A DNA stretch of 64,000 nucleotides from Nitrosomonas sp. (GCF_020852615.1 NZ_JADZAJ010000005.1:1-64000), one strand, 5' to 3'; shown: positions 28,792-38,067, counted from the stretch's first letter. Program-made: numbers and translations. Notes: a model not told the origin generated them from the sequence alone.

Positions 28792-29613
28792 ATGCCCATT
28801 TCCCGATCCAGCTATTTACGGAATCTTGTCTGCTGTCTGGCGCTGATTTGTTCAGCCTGCAGCTCGATTCCCGCACAGAAAGATCAGGCAGATACCCATG
28901 ATCCTTATGAGCCGATCAACCGTAAATCCTATCGGCTGACTGATGAAATCGATCGCAGATTTCTTGAACCGGTTGCTGATGCATATATCGAGCATGTCCC
29001 CAAAGCGATACAGCGCCCGATCAGTAATTTTTACCGGAATCTCTCCTATCCGGGGGTGGTTTTAAACAGCTTCCTGCAGGGGAAAGTGCAGCAGGGATTG
29101 TCTGACACGATGCGTTTTATAATCAATACCACAATCGGTGTGGGAGGGCTTTCTGATATGGCCGGGCATATGGGGTTCCCGGAACATAACGAGGATTTTG
29201 GCCAGACACTGGCAACGTGGGGGGTGGAGAGCGGCTCTTACCTGTTTATTCCTCTTTACGGGCCAAGTACAGACCGGGATGCTGCCGATATTCCATTCAG
29301 CTATTTTTCGGATGGGCTTTTTTATCTGGCTTATGCGCTGGGCGGGCCTGCAATTATTCCTCTTGCGATTCTGCGCATTATTGATAAAAGAGCCAGCCTT
29401 GCGGAGGTAATGAAAATTCGTGATGAATCTGCACTGGACCCTTATCTGTTTGTGCGTGAGGGTTATATGCAGCAACGCGAATATCAGATCCATGATGGTA
29501 ATCTGCCGGCTGATAATTACGACGATGACCCACTGGATGATGAGGCAGATCTGTCAGTAAACGAACCGGTGAGTCAGTCAGCAGACCGGGAAGAAAAAAT
29601 CATTTCTCCTTGA
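28792..29613 (+). CDS. mlaA: MlaA outer-membrane lipoprotein (VacJ)
   Basis: A 273-residue outer-membrane lipoprotein that removes mislocalised phospholipids from the outer leaflet and hands them to the Mla pathway. Signal: a basic start, hydrophobic LVCCLALICSAC, with Cys22 the likely lipidated residue. The mature part matches the family throughout: DPYEPINRKSYRLTDEID, YPGVVLNSFLQGK, INTTIGVGGLSDMAG and GSYLFIPLYGPST. The start is the ATG at 28792, because the signal sequence begins there; the open frame extends 37 codons upstream from a TTG without family sequence. An acidic tail (about 245-262) follows the core. mlaFEDCB are not in the window. Confidence 0.93.
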   Translation: MPISRSSYLRNLVCCLALICSACSSIPAQKDQADTHDPYEPINRKSYRLTDEIDRRFLEPVADAYIEHVPKAIQRPISNFYRNLSYPGVVLNSFLQGKVQQGLSDTMRFIINTTIGVGGLSDMAGHMGFPEHNEDFGQTLATWGVESGSYLFIPLYGPSTDRDAADIPFSYFSDGLFYLAYALGGPAIIPLAILRIIDKRASLAEVMKIRDESALDPYLFVREGYMQQREYQIHDGNLPADNYDDDPLDDEADLSVNEPVSQSADREEKIISP

Positions 29614-29617
29614 ATAG

Positions 29618-30523
29618 ATGCTGTCAGAAAAAAATTCCACCCAGATCCATATTGATCTGGGTGATGAGCTTACCGACACAGCGGCTTTGCTTCATATCCC
29701 GTCTAAAGATGTCAAAATATGGGGGCCACGCCTTCGTTTCTCGGCACGGACTGATGAAATCGAAGATTTCTATTCGGAAATCATGCCGTATTTGCGCCCG
29801 TTCATTCTTTACGGATCCGGTGATTTTCATCATTTGAGTGCGCTCTGGATAAGACGGATTCAGGAACCTTTTGTATTGCTTTCATTTGATAATCACCCGG
29901 ATTGGGATACAAAACCTCCAAAATGGTGTTGTGGCGGCTGGATTAACAGAGCACTTGAGTCCGGCTGGCTGGAATCAGCCCAAGTGTGGGGATGCGGCAA
30001 TTTTGAGCTTAACTGGCCGCATAACCTGTTTTCACCCGGGCGGGCGTTGCAATCAGGTAGGTTACAGATCTTTTCATGGCGGGAACGTTACCCGAATCTG
30101 TCTGTTTGTCAGGATGGGCGTATTTCCCGTGAAACCTGGCGATCCATTTTTCTGCAACAGCTGTCCCGCTGGCACGGGCAATCAATCTACGTCACGATTG
30201 ATCTGGATTGTCTGGATGCCAGGGAGTTTTTCAGTAACTGGGAACACGGTCTGTTCACGGTAGATGATCTTTGCTGGGCTGTTACACAAATTCGCCGGTA
30301 CGCCAGACTGATTGGGGGGGACATTTGCGGTGCTTATTCGGACCCGGAATTCTCCCGCATAACCCAGCGTCTGGTTTCAACGCTGGATCACCCAAAAATC
30401 ACTATACCTTCAGTGCCTGCGGCAATGCAGAATAATTACAGGGCGATCTGCCGGTTGTGGCCATTACTCGCTGGCACCGACGAGCATGAGCCCGGTAATG
30501 ATCAGCAGGATGCCGTACCATAA
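29618..30523 (+). CDS. Divergent arginase/ureohydrolase-fold protein
   Basis: A 301-residue protein with the metal-site motifs of the arginase superfamily in altered form. GSGDFHH (66-72) stands for GGDHS, SFDNHPDWD (Asp91, His93, Asp95, Asp97) for FDAHxD, and TIDLDCLD (Asp195, Asp197, Asp200) for DIDxxDP. Most ligands for two metal ions are kept, so hydrolase activity is likely, but the substrate is open because the substrate-loop motifs of agmatinase and arginase are missing. It starts 4 bp after the mlaA stop and is probably co-transcribed with it. Its 3' end overlaps the convergent transporter gene by 60 bp. A bona fide agmatinase lies at 57714. Confidence 0.75.
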   Translation: MLSEKNSTQIHIDLGDELTDTAALLHIPSKDVKIWGPRLRFSARTDEIEDFYSEIMPYLRPFILYGSGDFHHLSALWIRRIQEPFVLLSFDNHPDWDTKPPKWCCGGWINRALESGWLESAQVWGCGNFELNWPHNLFSPGRALQSGRLQIFSWRERYPNLSVCQDGRISRETWRSIFLQQLSRWHGQSIYVTIDLDCLDAREFFSNWEHGLFTVDDLCWAVTQIRRYARLIGGDICGAYSDPEFSRITQRLVSTLDHPKITIPSVPAAMQNNYRAICRLWPLLAGTDEHEPGNDQQDAVP

Positions 30524-30814
30524 GCGGGCTGTCATCTTCTCCTTGAGCACAAGGCTGGCACCAAAGGCCATAAATAGCGGGCTTAAGGCATCAAACGGAT
30601 AAAGATAGCTCAGTTCCACCTGGGACAGTAATTCCAGCCATAGAAAAAACCAGCCTGTCATCAGGCTGATGCCATAAATGTAAGGAGCAGATCGCTTCCA
30701 GAGAGAAGCCTCTGCCATTTCTTCTTTTTTATTCAGGGCATGTTTAAGAAAAAGCTGCCCGCCAACCATGAATATTTGTGAGAAGACAATCAGTATCAGA
30801 AACCAGCTGGTCAT
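30464..30814 (-). CDS. Small SMR/EamA-like membrane transporter subunit (ArnF-like)
   Basis: A 116-residue protein with four hydrophobic helices (about 3-23, 40-60, 64-84, 93-113). It resembles one half of SMR/ArnE-ArnF pairs, which flip small lipid-linked molecules or export drugs as heterodimers. The segment ELSYLYPFDALSPLF and the final GILLIITGLMLVG helix are typical of the superfamily. I place the start at the ATG at 30814, which overlaps the stop of the upstream partner (ATGA) and begins the first helix; an upstream in-frame ATG at 30877 adds only a polar 21-residue segment. The gene's 3' end overlaps the arginase-fold gene on the other strand. Confidence 0.75.
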   Translation of the reverse strand: MTSWFLILIVFSQIFMVGGQLFLKHALNKKEEMAEASLWKRSAPYIYGISLMTGWFFLWLELLSQVELSYLYPFDALSPLFMAFGASLVLKEKMTARLWYGILLIITGLMLVGASE

Positions 30815-31227
30815 GCGCGTTCTTCCATGCGGCAGTAGGTTTCTGCGATCAGCCATACTCCCGTTAGCACCAGACATATTCCGGCAATCCGCATGGGGCT
30901 GATGAATTCATCCAGGAAAAAATAGCTGGCTGCCGGAACAAACAGGTGTTCGATATTTACCAGGTTGAAAGCAATATTAAGAGGCAAAATCTGGAGCACC
31001 TTTATCCAGAATCCCAGACTGACGATATAGCAAAATATGCCCAGCCAGATCCATTGCGAGAGCAGCAGCGGGTTATGTATCAGACTCAGCAGATCATCAG
31101 GACCAGCCATATCATTGGCACCTTTTTTCAGAAATACTTCCGATGCGGTAACAAACAGGGAGCAAAAGAGAATTCCCCAGTAAGGCAGGCTGTTTCCGGT
31201 TTTAGGTGCAGATTGATTCGGAGTCAT
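30811..31227 (-). CDS. Small SMR/EamA-like membrane transporter subunit (ArnE-like)
   Basis: A 138-residue membrane protein with four helices (about 16-36, 55-75, 84-104, 112-130) after a short polar N-terminus. It is the natural partner of the following gene: similar size, same fold, and a 4-nt stop/start overlap. Motifs VASEVFLKKGAND-like in helix 1 and GFWIKVLQILPLNIAFNL in helices 2-3 are those of EamA/SMR proteins. Its start overlaps the stop of the acetyltransferase-like gene (TCAT on the plus strand). Together the pair may flip a lipid-linked group or export a metabolite made by the neighbouring enzymes; the cargo is not deducible. Confidence 0.75.
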   Translation of the reverse strand: MTPNQSAPKTGNSLPYWGILFCSLFVTASEVFLKKGANDMAGPDDLLSLIHNPLLLSQWIWLGIFCYIVSLGFWIKVLQILPLNIAFNLVNIEHLFVPAASYFFLDEFISPMRIAGICLVLTGVWLIAETYCRMEERA

Positions 31228-32366
31228 CGTAAATCTTTGTAATTCTGGAATTTGGGCAGAAGCGGATCATACTGAGTGGGTTCCAGTGCAGGCATCAGAT
31301 ACCTGCAGAGGAAATTGATAGCCGGGTTGACATGCCGTATGTACAGATCAAGCGGTGCCAGATCCATCTTCAGGTGCAGCTTGGAAGAGTAATTCAGAGG
31401 GCTGGTGTAGTACTGTTCCAGATTATGCCTGATCGCCCAGGAAATGATATCCCGGAATGAAACAAAGTAGAGATGTGCAGCCAGTGCTATCTGGTAATCC
31501 AACCCGATATAGCAGTCACGCAGCACCTTTTTCTCCAGTACACACAGGTTAAATGCCACGATTTTTCCGCTGGTATCTCGCCAGATAAAGAAACGGCCAC
31601 TTCCCCCCAGCGCTTTTCCCAGTCCGGCAAAATAATCTTTTGTCAGAATTTCAAATTTGAACTTTGAGCGTGCCAGTACCTGGCAATACAGAGGATAAAT
31701 TTCATCCAGTACGGGAGTGAAGTCTTCAATCACTTCCATTGAGAATTGCCCGAAACGGTCTGCTTCCCTGAATTTACGGTAAAGATCCTTGCGTGTATTG
31801 CGACTCAGTGCCTGTTTCAGGTAGTCCTCAAAATCCTGGTAGATGAGGTCAATTTTACAGGCCGGGAAACTGGGTATCCGTATGTAACTGGCTGAAAGCA
31901 GAGGGCTGAGTATGTCACGGTAGCTTGCCGGAAAATCCTTGAAAACAATCAGTGATACTTTCAGCTCACGGGCAATTCTGTGCAGATGTTCTCGCAGCAG
32001 CTGTGAAATCTCATGGCCATCAGGCCCGTTGCCGGCCAGCGCGCCTTCACCTGTCGGGCATCCAACCATTAGCATCCTGATTTCAGACAGTCTGCGCGGT
32101 GCCCATTTTGTCAACAATTGCCTGAATACGGGAGCAAGCCCTTCAAAAATATTCTGATTTACCAGAAACAGAAGTTGCACATAGGATTTACCATGACTGG
32201 TTTTTAAGATCAGATAGCGATGCTCAAACTGATTGCCGAGCGATTTCTGTGCCAGCTGGTAAAATGGACGCTGGTAGTGTTTGTTAACCGAATTTTCTTC
32301 GATTGCATGTTCATGTGAATCCGGAATATCCGAGACAAATAAAACGGCAGGTTGATGTGCATTCAT
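31224..32366 (-). CDS. GNAT/FemAB-like acyltransferase-type protein
   Basis: A 380-residue protein that looks like the double-GNAT (BioF2/FemAB-like) class. The C-terminal half (about 190-340) has LKQALSRNTRKDLYRKFREAD, then GRFFIWRDTSGKIVAFNLCVL and RDCYIGLDYQ, the usual beta-bulge/acyl-CoA region. The C-terminus ends in LLPKFQNYKD. Members of this class transfer acyl or aminoacyl groups to lipids, sugars or peptides. I place the start at the ATG at 32366; an upstream ATG ten codons earlier is possible. It is first in a three-gene operon with the SMR pair and divergent from shc, with a 280-bp shared upstream region. Confidence 0.7.
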   Translation of the reverse strand: MNAHQPAVLFVSDIPDSHEHAIEENSVNKHYQRPFYQLAQKSLGNQFEHRYLILKTSHGKSYVQLLFLVNQNIFEGLAPVFRQLLTKWAPRRLSEIRMLMVGCPTGEGALAGNGPDGHEISQLLREHLHRIARELKVSLIVFKDFPASYRDILSPLLSASYIRIPSFPACKIDLIYQDFEDYLKQALSRNTRKDLYRKFREADRFGQFSMEVIEDFTPVLDEIYPLYCQVLARSKFKFEILTKDYFAGLGKALGGSGRFFIWRDTSGKIVAFNLCVLEKKVLRDCYIGLDYQIALAAHLYFVSFRDIISWAIRHNLEQYYTSPLNYSSKLHLKMDLAPLDLYIRHVNPAINFLCRYLMPALEPTQYDPLLPKFQNYKDLR

Positions 32367-32648
32367 TGTGTTATAACAACAAATCAGGTACAGCAAATTC
32401 CGGTTGGCCAGTCTAATGCAAACAGCATAATTTAATACAGCGGCATCCTGTTAAATTATTGTATTTACCTGTTGCAGTGAACTCCGGCTTGATTATTTAC
32501 CCATAAAAAATGAATTCAACACCTTGCGGGTTGTCTTTCTGGCATTAATTTTCTCAAGCGATACAATTTTCAGCTTGCCAGGTTATCCGAACCTGACAGG
32601 CGGCGTAATTATTTCACACTGATTTACTGAATGGAGGCTTTTCGCTTT

Positions 32649-34661
32649 ATGGCCATTTCACAAACATTATCCGGATCTTCCCTGCAGAAATCATCCCTGC
32701 CGGATAGTCCGATCCTGTCAGAATCTTTGCCAGTTGCTGATGGTGCCGGTAATGAGACAAGTGAAATTCCGGCTGCGGCATTAAACGGCGCCATTACCCG
32801 TGCTCGTGCAGCTTTGCTGGCACAGCAGCAGGAAGATGGCCACTGGTGTTTCCCGCTGGAGGCCGATTGCACGATCCCGGCCGAATACATCCTGATGATG
32901 CATTTTATGGATGAGGTGAATGGCGAACTGGAGCGGAAAATTGCCAATTTTCTGCGCAGTCGCCAGGTGATTGACGGACATGGCGGCTGGCCACTGTATT
33001 ACGGTGGTGATTTTGATATGAGCTGCAGCGTTAAGGTGTATTACGCACTGAAACTGGCCGGGGATTCACCGGAAGCCCCACACATGGCGCGTGCCCGTAA
33101 TGCGATTCTGGAGCGGGGAGGGGCTGCGCGCTCAAATGTATTTACCCGCCTGCTGCTGGCCATGTACCGGCAGATACCATGGCGTGGTGTGCCGTTTATT
33201 CCGGCTGAAATCATGCTGTTACCACGCTGGTTCCCTTTTCATCTGAGTAAAGTGGCGTACTGGTCACGAACAGTGATGGTACCGCTTTCCATTCTGTGTA
33301 CACTCAAGGCCAGAGCCGTTAATCCGCGCAATGTCCATGTGCAGGAACTGTTTACTGTTGACCCGGAAAAGGAAAAAAATTATTTCCCGGTACGCACGCC
33401 GCTGAATCGTTTGCTGCTGTATGTGGAACGATTGGGTTCAAAGCTGGAGCCGTTCATTCCTGCTTTTATACGGCACAAGGCTTTGAAAAAAGCTGAGCAA
33501 TGGACAATCGAGCGACTGAATGGCAAAGACGGTCTGGGCGCAATTTTTCCGGCAATGGTCAACGCCTATGAAGCACTGGTATTGCTGGGCCATGATCGTG
33601 ATCACCCGCTGCTCCAGCAATGCCGCCTGTCTTTGCGTGAACTGCTGATAAACGAAGAGGATGATGTTACCTGGTGTCAGCCCTGCGTATCTCCCGTATG
33701 GGATACCGTACTGGCTTCACTGGCGCTGCAGGAAGATAGCCGGGCCGACAGTGAACCGGTTCACCGTGCGCTCGACTGGCTTGTTCCGCTACAGGCACTT
33801 GATGAGCCAGGCGACTGGCGCGACAGGCGACCTGAATTACCGGGTGGCGGCTGGGCATTCCAATATGCCAATCCGCATTATCCGGATCTGGACGATACCG
33901 CTGCTGTGGCGTGGGCGCTATGTCAGGCTAACAGGGAAGATTACCGCAACAGCATAACCCGGGCAGCAGACTGGCTGGCTGGCATGCAATCGGGCAACGG
34001 TGGTTTTGCTGCTTTTGATATAGACAATACTTACTATTACCTGAATGAAATTCCGTTTGCCGATCACGGCGCATTGCTGGATCCGCCCACCAGCGACGTA
34101 ACAGCACGCTGTGTCGGCCTGCTTGCCTTGAATGGTGAAACACGACATCAGCAGGCTGTTAAGCACGGGCTGAAATTTCTGTTGAATGAACAGGAGCCAT
34201 CTGGCGCCTGGTTTGGGCGCTGGGGCAGTAATTACATTTATGGCACCTGGTCAGTGCTGGAGGCGTTCAGGCTGGCGCGCGTGGATCATGATCATCAAGC
34301 TGTAAAACGTGCAGTACAGTGGCTGAAATCGGTACAGCGTGCTGATGGAGGATGGGGTGAAACCAATGATTCCTACCTCAATCCAGAGCTGGCAGGGCAG
34401 CTGGAAGAAAGTACTTCTTTTCAGACAGCATGGGCTGTGCTCGGATTGATGGCATCAGGAGAGGTGAAAAGTGCAACCGTGCAAAAAGGGATTGATTACC
34501 TGATTCGTACCCAGAAATCGGCTGGATTATGGGAAGAGCCGTGGTTTACCGCACCCGGGTTCCCAAGAGTTTTTTATCTGAAATACCACGGCTATTCAAA
34601 GTTTTTTCCACTGTGGGCACTGAATCGCTATCGTGCGCTGACTAACCCGGCAGCCGATTAA
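32649..34661 (+). CDS. shc: Squalene-hopene cyclase
   Basis: A 670-residue membrane-associated enzyme that cyclises squalene to hopene/hopanol, the first committed step to hopanoids. The catalytic acid motif DLDDTA is at about 413-418. QW repeats are seen in QQQEDGHWCF, GGWAFQYANPHYPD, GNGGFAAFD, PSGAWFGRWG and ADGGWGETND. The start is chosen at the ATG at 32649 because GGAGG lies 11 bases before it; an in-frame ATG at 32631 overlaps that site and would add six residues. hpnG follows 14 bp downstream. dxs and ispA at 41-44 kb supply precursors of the same pathway. Confidence 0.96.
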   Translation: MAISQTLSGSSLQKSSLPDSPILSESLPVADGAGNETSEIPAAALNGAITRARAALLAQQQEDGHWCFPLEADCTIPAEYILMMHFMDEVNGELERKIANFLRSRQVIDGHGGWPLYYGGDFDMSCSVKVYYALKLAGDSPEAPHMARARNAILERGGAARSNVFTRLLLAMYRQIPWRGVPFIPAEIMLLPRWFPFHLSKVAYWSRTVMVPLSILCTLKARAVNPRNVHVQELFTVDPEKEKNYFPVRTPLNRLLLYVERLGSKLEPFIPAFIRHKALKKAEQWTIERLNGKDGLGAIFPAMVNAYEALVLLGHDRDHPLLQQCRLSLRELLINEEDDVTWCQPCVSPVWDTVLASLALQEDSRADSEPVHRALDWLVPLQALDEPGDWRDRRPELPGGGWAFQYANPHYPDLDDTAAVAWALCQANREDYRNSITRAADWLAGMQSGNGGFAAFDIDNTYYYLNEIPFADHGALLDPPTSDVTARCVGLLALNGETRHQQAVKHGLKFLLNEQEPSGAWFGRWGSNYIYGTWSVLEAFRLARVDHDHQAVKRAVQWLKSVQRADGGWGETNDSYLNPELAGQLEESTSFQTAWAVLGLMASGEVKSATVQKGIDYLIRTQKSAGLWEEPWFTAPGFPRVFYLKYHGYSKFFPLWALNRYRALTNPAAD

Positions 34662-34675
34662 AGGAGATCGGCTGC

Positions 34676-35380
34676 GTGAGTCGTGTCGGTATCATTATTG
34701 CTTTACGTGCGGAAGCGCAATGTATTACGCGGCAGCGCATTCCTTTCGATCAGGCGGTAACACTGGATAAAAATCTGACAGTCAGGATATGCGGTATGGG
34801 TAGTGTTGCCGCCCGGCAGGCAGCAATTGCGCTATGTGAACAGGAAAAAATGACCGGGCTGATCAGTTTTGGAGTGGCAGGCGCACTGGATGACCGTTTG
34901 CAGCCCGGTGACCTGATCCTGCCGAAATCAGTACTGGCAGGCCGGAATTATCCGACAGATGATGGCTGGCGTACCCGGGTTCGACATTGCCTGCCGGGGC
35001 ACGTCAACGTAATTTCGTGTTCATTGGTGACCAGTGATACGGTAGTTACTACAGAAACAGCCAAGCGTACACTTGCGTTACAAAGTGGCGGATGTGCGGT
35101 GGATATGGAAAGCGGTGCAGTAGCTGCAGTTGCAGCAGAAAAAGGCATACCATTTCTGGCGATACGCGCTATTTCAGACCCGGTACAGTTTTCTCCGCCA
35201 GCTGAACTAATGGCGGCGCTGAAGCCGGATGGAAGCGTTAAGCCAATTCCTCTGCTGACTTTATTGCTGAAGCGCTCACTTCATCTGAACGAGCTGTTGC
35301 GTCTGGCGCCTGGTATGCAGGCTGCCTGTCAAACCCTGAGGCAGGCTGTTCAGTCCGCCCGGCATGAACTGGGCCGGTAA
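34676..35380 (+). CDS. hpnG: HpnG-type adenosylhopane nucleosidase
   Basis: A 234-residue protein of the nucleoside phosphorylase/nucleosidase family. It has SFGVAGALDDRLQPGDLILP and the VDMESGAVAAVAAEKGIPFLAIRAISD segment, where Met/Glu contact ribose and Asp acts as proton donor to the base. Located directly behind shc, it is most likely HpnG, which removes adenine from adenosylhopane to give ribosylhopane. An MTA/SAH nucleosidase is the alternative reading from sequence alone. The start is GTG at 34676 with a strong AAAGGAGAT site. HpnH, which makes adenosylhopane, is not in the window. Confidence 0.88.
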   Translation: MSRVGIIIALRAEAQCITRQRIPFDQAVTLDKNLTVRICGMGSVAARQAAIALCEQEKMTGLISFGVAGALDDRLQPGDLILPKSVLAGRNYPTDDGWRTRVRHCLPGHVNVISCSLVTSDTVVTTETAKRTLALQSGGCAVDMESGAVAAVAAEKGIPFLAIRAISDPVQFSPPAELMAALKPDGSVKPIPLLTLLLKRSLHLNELLRLAPGMQAACQTLRQAVQSARHELGR

Positions 35381-35434
35381 ATCCCGGCAAGTGCATGGTA
35401 TGCGGGGTTCGTGCAGAGGCTTCCTGGCAAAGGA

Positions 35435-36607
35435 TTAAAGCAGGCGCCGCAAATCGCCCTTCATAAAACCATAAGCCGCAGTATCAGGCTCAATCCCTTT
35501 ACTTAAAGCTATTACCTTGAACAATTCGCCCATTTCGGCCGGACTGACCAGGCGCTGCACCTGGCTGGCCAATGGCAGGTAATTCCCCGGCTGATCTGCC
35601 GGTGTGCGTGTCAGTAAATCGGTAATCCCGCAGTTAATCAGAAAATGCGCCTGTGTGGTGTAGCCGGCCAGTTCCAGCCCGGAATCGAGAGCTGTCCGGG
35701 CAATGGCACTGAAATCAGCGTGGCTGGTAATATCCTGCAATCCGGGAAGAAAAAACGGATCATCGTGGGCATGATGCCGATAATGGCACATCAGCGTACC
35801 CTGATACCGTTGCGGGTGGTAATACTCACTCTGACCGAATCCATAATCGACCAGCAGTATGCTTCCCCGCCGAAGTAATGATGCGAGTGAGCGGATGAAA
35901 TGCCGGTTGGCGAGACTGATTTCGCTGATGTAAGCATGCGGGGAAGGTTGATCAGCCGGAGGCAGTTGCCGGGCAATCTCAAATAATTCCTGATTGACCA
36001 GCGGCTGATCCTGCCATGCCAACTCATGATCCTTCCAGATAACGCCCCGCTCCGCGATATTGCCGTCTTGCCAGACAATCAGATGAAAGGGCATGGCATC
36101 CAGTACTTCATTGGCGAGAATCAGACCCTCGAATTGCTCTGGTAATGCCGATAACCAATGCACTCGTGAAGCCAGATGCGGGATATGCTGTTCAATTGTT
36201 GTCCGCTGCCGCTGTTGCAGATCAGCACTGAGATCAAGGATGTAGTAGTGCTGCGGAAGGTGGTTCAGTTCTTCCAGTGCCCGCAGCAGATCAACTGCCA
36301 GCTTGCCGGAGCCCGCGCCAAATTCCAGAATGGCCCCTTGTTCAACTGCACTTAGAATATGTGCCGCCTGTCGTGCCAGCGTCTGGCCGAATAAAGGAGA
36401 CATTTCCGGAGCTGTGACAAAATCACCGCCTGCCCCAAATTTAGCGGCTCCACCGCTGTAATAGCCTGTTTCAGGGGTATACAAAACGGATTCCATATAA
36501 TCAGCAAAGGATATCCAGCCACCCGATTGCATGATCCGGTTATGGAGTGCTGATTTTAAGGCATCGCTGAATGTTTGCTCGGAAGAGGCGGGTAAGGGCA
36601 GGGGCAC
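35435..36607 (-). CDS. MidA-type SAM-dependent methyltransferase (COG1565)
   Basis: A ~390-residue methyltransferase related to mitochondrial MidA/NDUFAF7, which methylates an arginine of a complex I subunit. Motifs: ISFADYMESVLYTPETGYYS, DFVTAPEMSPLFG, the SAM loop ILEFGAGSGKLAVDLL, and GLILANEVLDAMPFHL. The bacterial target is not established. The start is uncertain: no ATG lies between the divergent gene and the conserved domain, so I chose a GTG at 36607 (in ENPVPLPLP). The long open frame upstream runs into the pteridine reductase gene on the other strand and is not credible. The ~70-bp gap between the two starts must hold both promoters. Confidence 0.8.
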   Translation of the reverse strand: MPLPLPASSEQTFSDALKSALHNRIMQSGGWISFADYMESVLYTPETGYYSGGAAKFGAGGDFVTAPEMSPLFGQTLARQAAHILSAVEQGAILEFGAGSGKLAVDLLRALEELNHLPQHYYILDLSADLQQRQRTTIEQHIPHLASRVHWLSALPEQFEGLILANEVLDAMPFHLIVWQDGNIAERGVIWKDHELAWQDQPLVNQELFEIARQLPPADQPSPHAYISEISLANRHFIRSLASLLRRGSILLVDYGFGQSEYYHPQRYQGTLMCHYRHHAHDDPFFLPGLQDITSHADFSAIARTALDSGLELAGYTTQAHFLINCGITDLLTRTPADQPGNYLPLASQVQRLVSPAEMGELFKVIALSKGIEPDTAAYGFMKGDLRRLL

Positions 36608-36679
36608 GGGGTTTTCAGCAGTAAAAAAGTTTATGGTAGATTGTAGCGGCGAAGTGTAGCGTAAATAAAAGAGGGCTTT

Positions 36680-37420
36680 GTGAAAGATAAGGTAATTCTG
36701 GTAACGGGAGGTGCGCGGCGAGTGGGAGCTGCCATTTGCCGCCGGCTGCATTGTAAAGGTGCCAGGCTCATTGTTCACTATCGGGGCTCATTTGCGGATG
36801 CGCAACAGCTGAAACAGGTGCTCGAACAAAAGCGCCCGGATTCTGTCGCATTACTGCAGGCGGATTTGCTGGATGCCGGCAGAATCCCGGATCTGGTTAA
36901 TGAGGCTGTCCGGCAGTTCGGCCGGCTGGACGTATTAGTTAATAATGCCTCCAGCTTCTTTCCAACTCCCGTGGGTGAATGTACTGAACAGGCCTGGCAT
37001 GATCTGATGGGCAGCAACCTGAAAGCTCCCCTGTTTCTGTCGCAGGCAGCTGCCCCTTATCTGAAAAAAAATCAGGGCTGTATCGTTAATATTACTGACA
37101 TACATGCCGAGCAGCCTCTTAAGCATTACATTATTTACAATGCAGCCAAAGGCGGGCTGGTTGCCCTGACACGTTCACTGGCAATGGAACTTGCTCCGGA
37201 AGTCCGGGTAAACGGCATTTCCCCCGGGCCGATTCTCTGGCCGGAAACAGGTGAGTGGCAGGAGGAATCGGCGCGCAGACATATTATTGAAAGAACCTTA
37301 CTGAAACGGATGGGAGAACCGGACGACATTGCGCGCACAGTCGGCTTCCTGGTTGAAGATGCCCCGTTCATTACCGGACAGATTATTGCGGTAGATGGTG
37401 GACGCAGTATCAGCCTGTAA
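36680..37420 (+). CDS. Pteridine reductase-type short-chain dehydrogenase (FolM/PTR1-like)
   Basis: A 246-residue SDR oxidoreductase. The coenzyme loop is TGGARRVG (9-16), the TGxxxRxG variant typical of pteridine reductases rather than the common TGxxxGxG. The rest follows: VNNASSFFPTP, the YNAAKGG catalytic Tyr/Lys, and SPGPILWPE. It probably reduces dihydropterins (dihydromonapterin or dihydrofolate) with NADPH. The start is GTG with GAGGG nine bases upstream. folE2, which makes the pterin precursor, lies 4 kb away. It is divergent from the MidA-type gene. Confidence 0.87.
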   Translation: MKDKVILVTGGARRVGAAICRRLHCKGARLIVHYRGSFADAQQLKQVLEQKRPDSVALLQADLLDAGRIPDLVNEAVRQFGRLDVLVNNASSFFPTPVGECTEQAWHDLMGSNLKAPLFLSQAAAPYLKKNQGCIVNITDIHAEQPLKHYIIYNAAKGGLVALTRSLAMELAPEVRVNGISPGPILWPETGEWQEESARRHIIERTLLKRMGEPDDIARTVGFLVEDAPFITGQIIAVDGGRSISL

Positions 37421-37449
37421 TATGGAAAATGGATGCTGCTGCTTTCATT

Positions 37450-38067
37450 TCATTCATGTTCTTCAGAAAGCCGGGCGGTTTGTGAGATGATCCGGTCGCA
37501 ATAAGCGATTGCAAGTGCAGAAAACAGAAATGCGATGTGAATGACGGTTTGTGCAATCAGTGTTTTTTCATCATAAGCACTTGCGTTGATAAATGTCTTC
37601 AGCAGGTGAATTGATGAAATGCCAATGATGGCAGTTGCCAGTTTGACTTTTAATACTGAAGCGTTGACATGTGACAGCCATTCCGGCTGATCAGGATGGC
37701 CTTCCAGATTCATGCGTGAAACGAAGGTTTCGTAACCGCCGATAATGACCATGATAAGTAAATTTGAAATCATGACCACATCAATCAGGCCAAGCACTAC
37801 CAGCATGATGGCGGTTTCATCCAGTTTTTCAGGTTTTTCTGCTCCTTTGACTGCCACCATATCGAGAATATGCTGCAGGGCACCCTGATTGGAAAAGATA
37901 GCGCCAATCAGATCCGACAGTTCAACCCAGAAATGATATACATACACGCCCTGTGCCAGTACCAGCCCCAGATACAAAGGCAATTGCAGCCAGCGGGAAA
38001 GAAACAGAAAATAGGCAACAGGCGGTATTCGTCTTGGGGAAGTTGTTGTGTTGTGGTCTGGTTGCAT
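37450..38067 (-). CDS. YqhA family (UPF0114) membrane protein
   Basis: A 205-residue protein with four hydrophobic helices (about 18-45, 85-110, 140-160, 172-192) and the family signature RWLQLPLYLGLVLAQGVYVYHF. The LGLIDVVMISNLLIMVIIGGYETFVSRM segment is likewise typical of YqhA. The family is widespread; no biochemical role is established. It is convergent with the pteridine reductase gene and divergent from cstA, with about 90 bp between the cstA and yqhA starts. Confidence 0.9.
   Translation of the reverse strand: MQPDHNTTTSPRRIPPVAYFLFLSRWLQLPLYLGLVLAQGVYVYHFWVELSDLIGAIFSNQGALQHILDMVAVKGAEKPEKLDETAIMLVVLGLIDVVMISNLLIMVIIGGYETFVSRMNLEGHPDQPEWLSHVNASVLKVKLATAIIGISSIHLLKTFINASAYDEKTLIAQTVIHIAFLFSALAIAYCDRIISQTARLSEEHE

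Noticed and set aside
34676-35380. Annotating the nucleosidase as MTA/SAH nucleosidase (mtnN)
   Set aside because: The fold fits, but the position directly behind shc with coupled spacing favours HpnG; the alternative is noted in the entry.
35435-36778. Long 447-residue reading of the MidA-type methyltransferase
   Set aside because: The first ~57 codons overlap the start of the divergent pteridine reductase gene and show no family sequence, so a later start was chosen.
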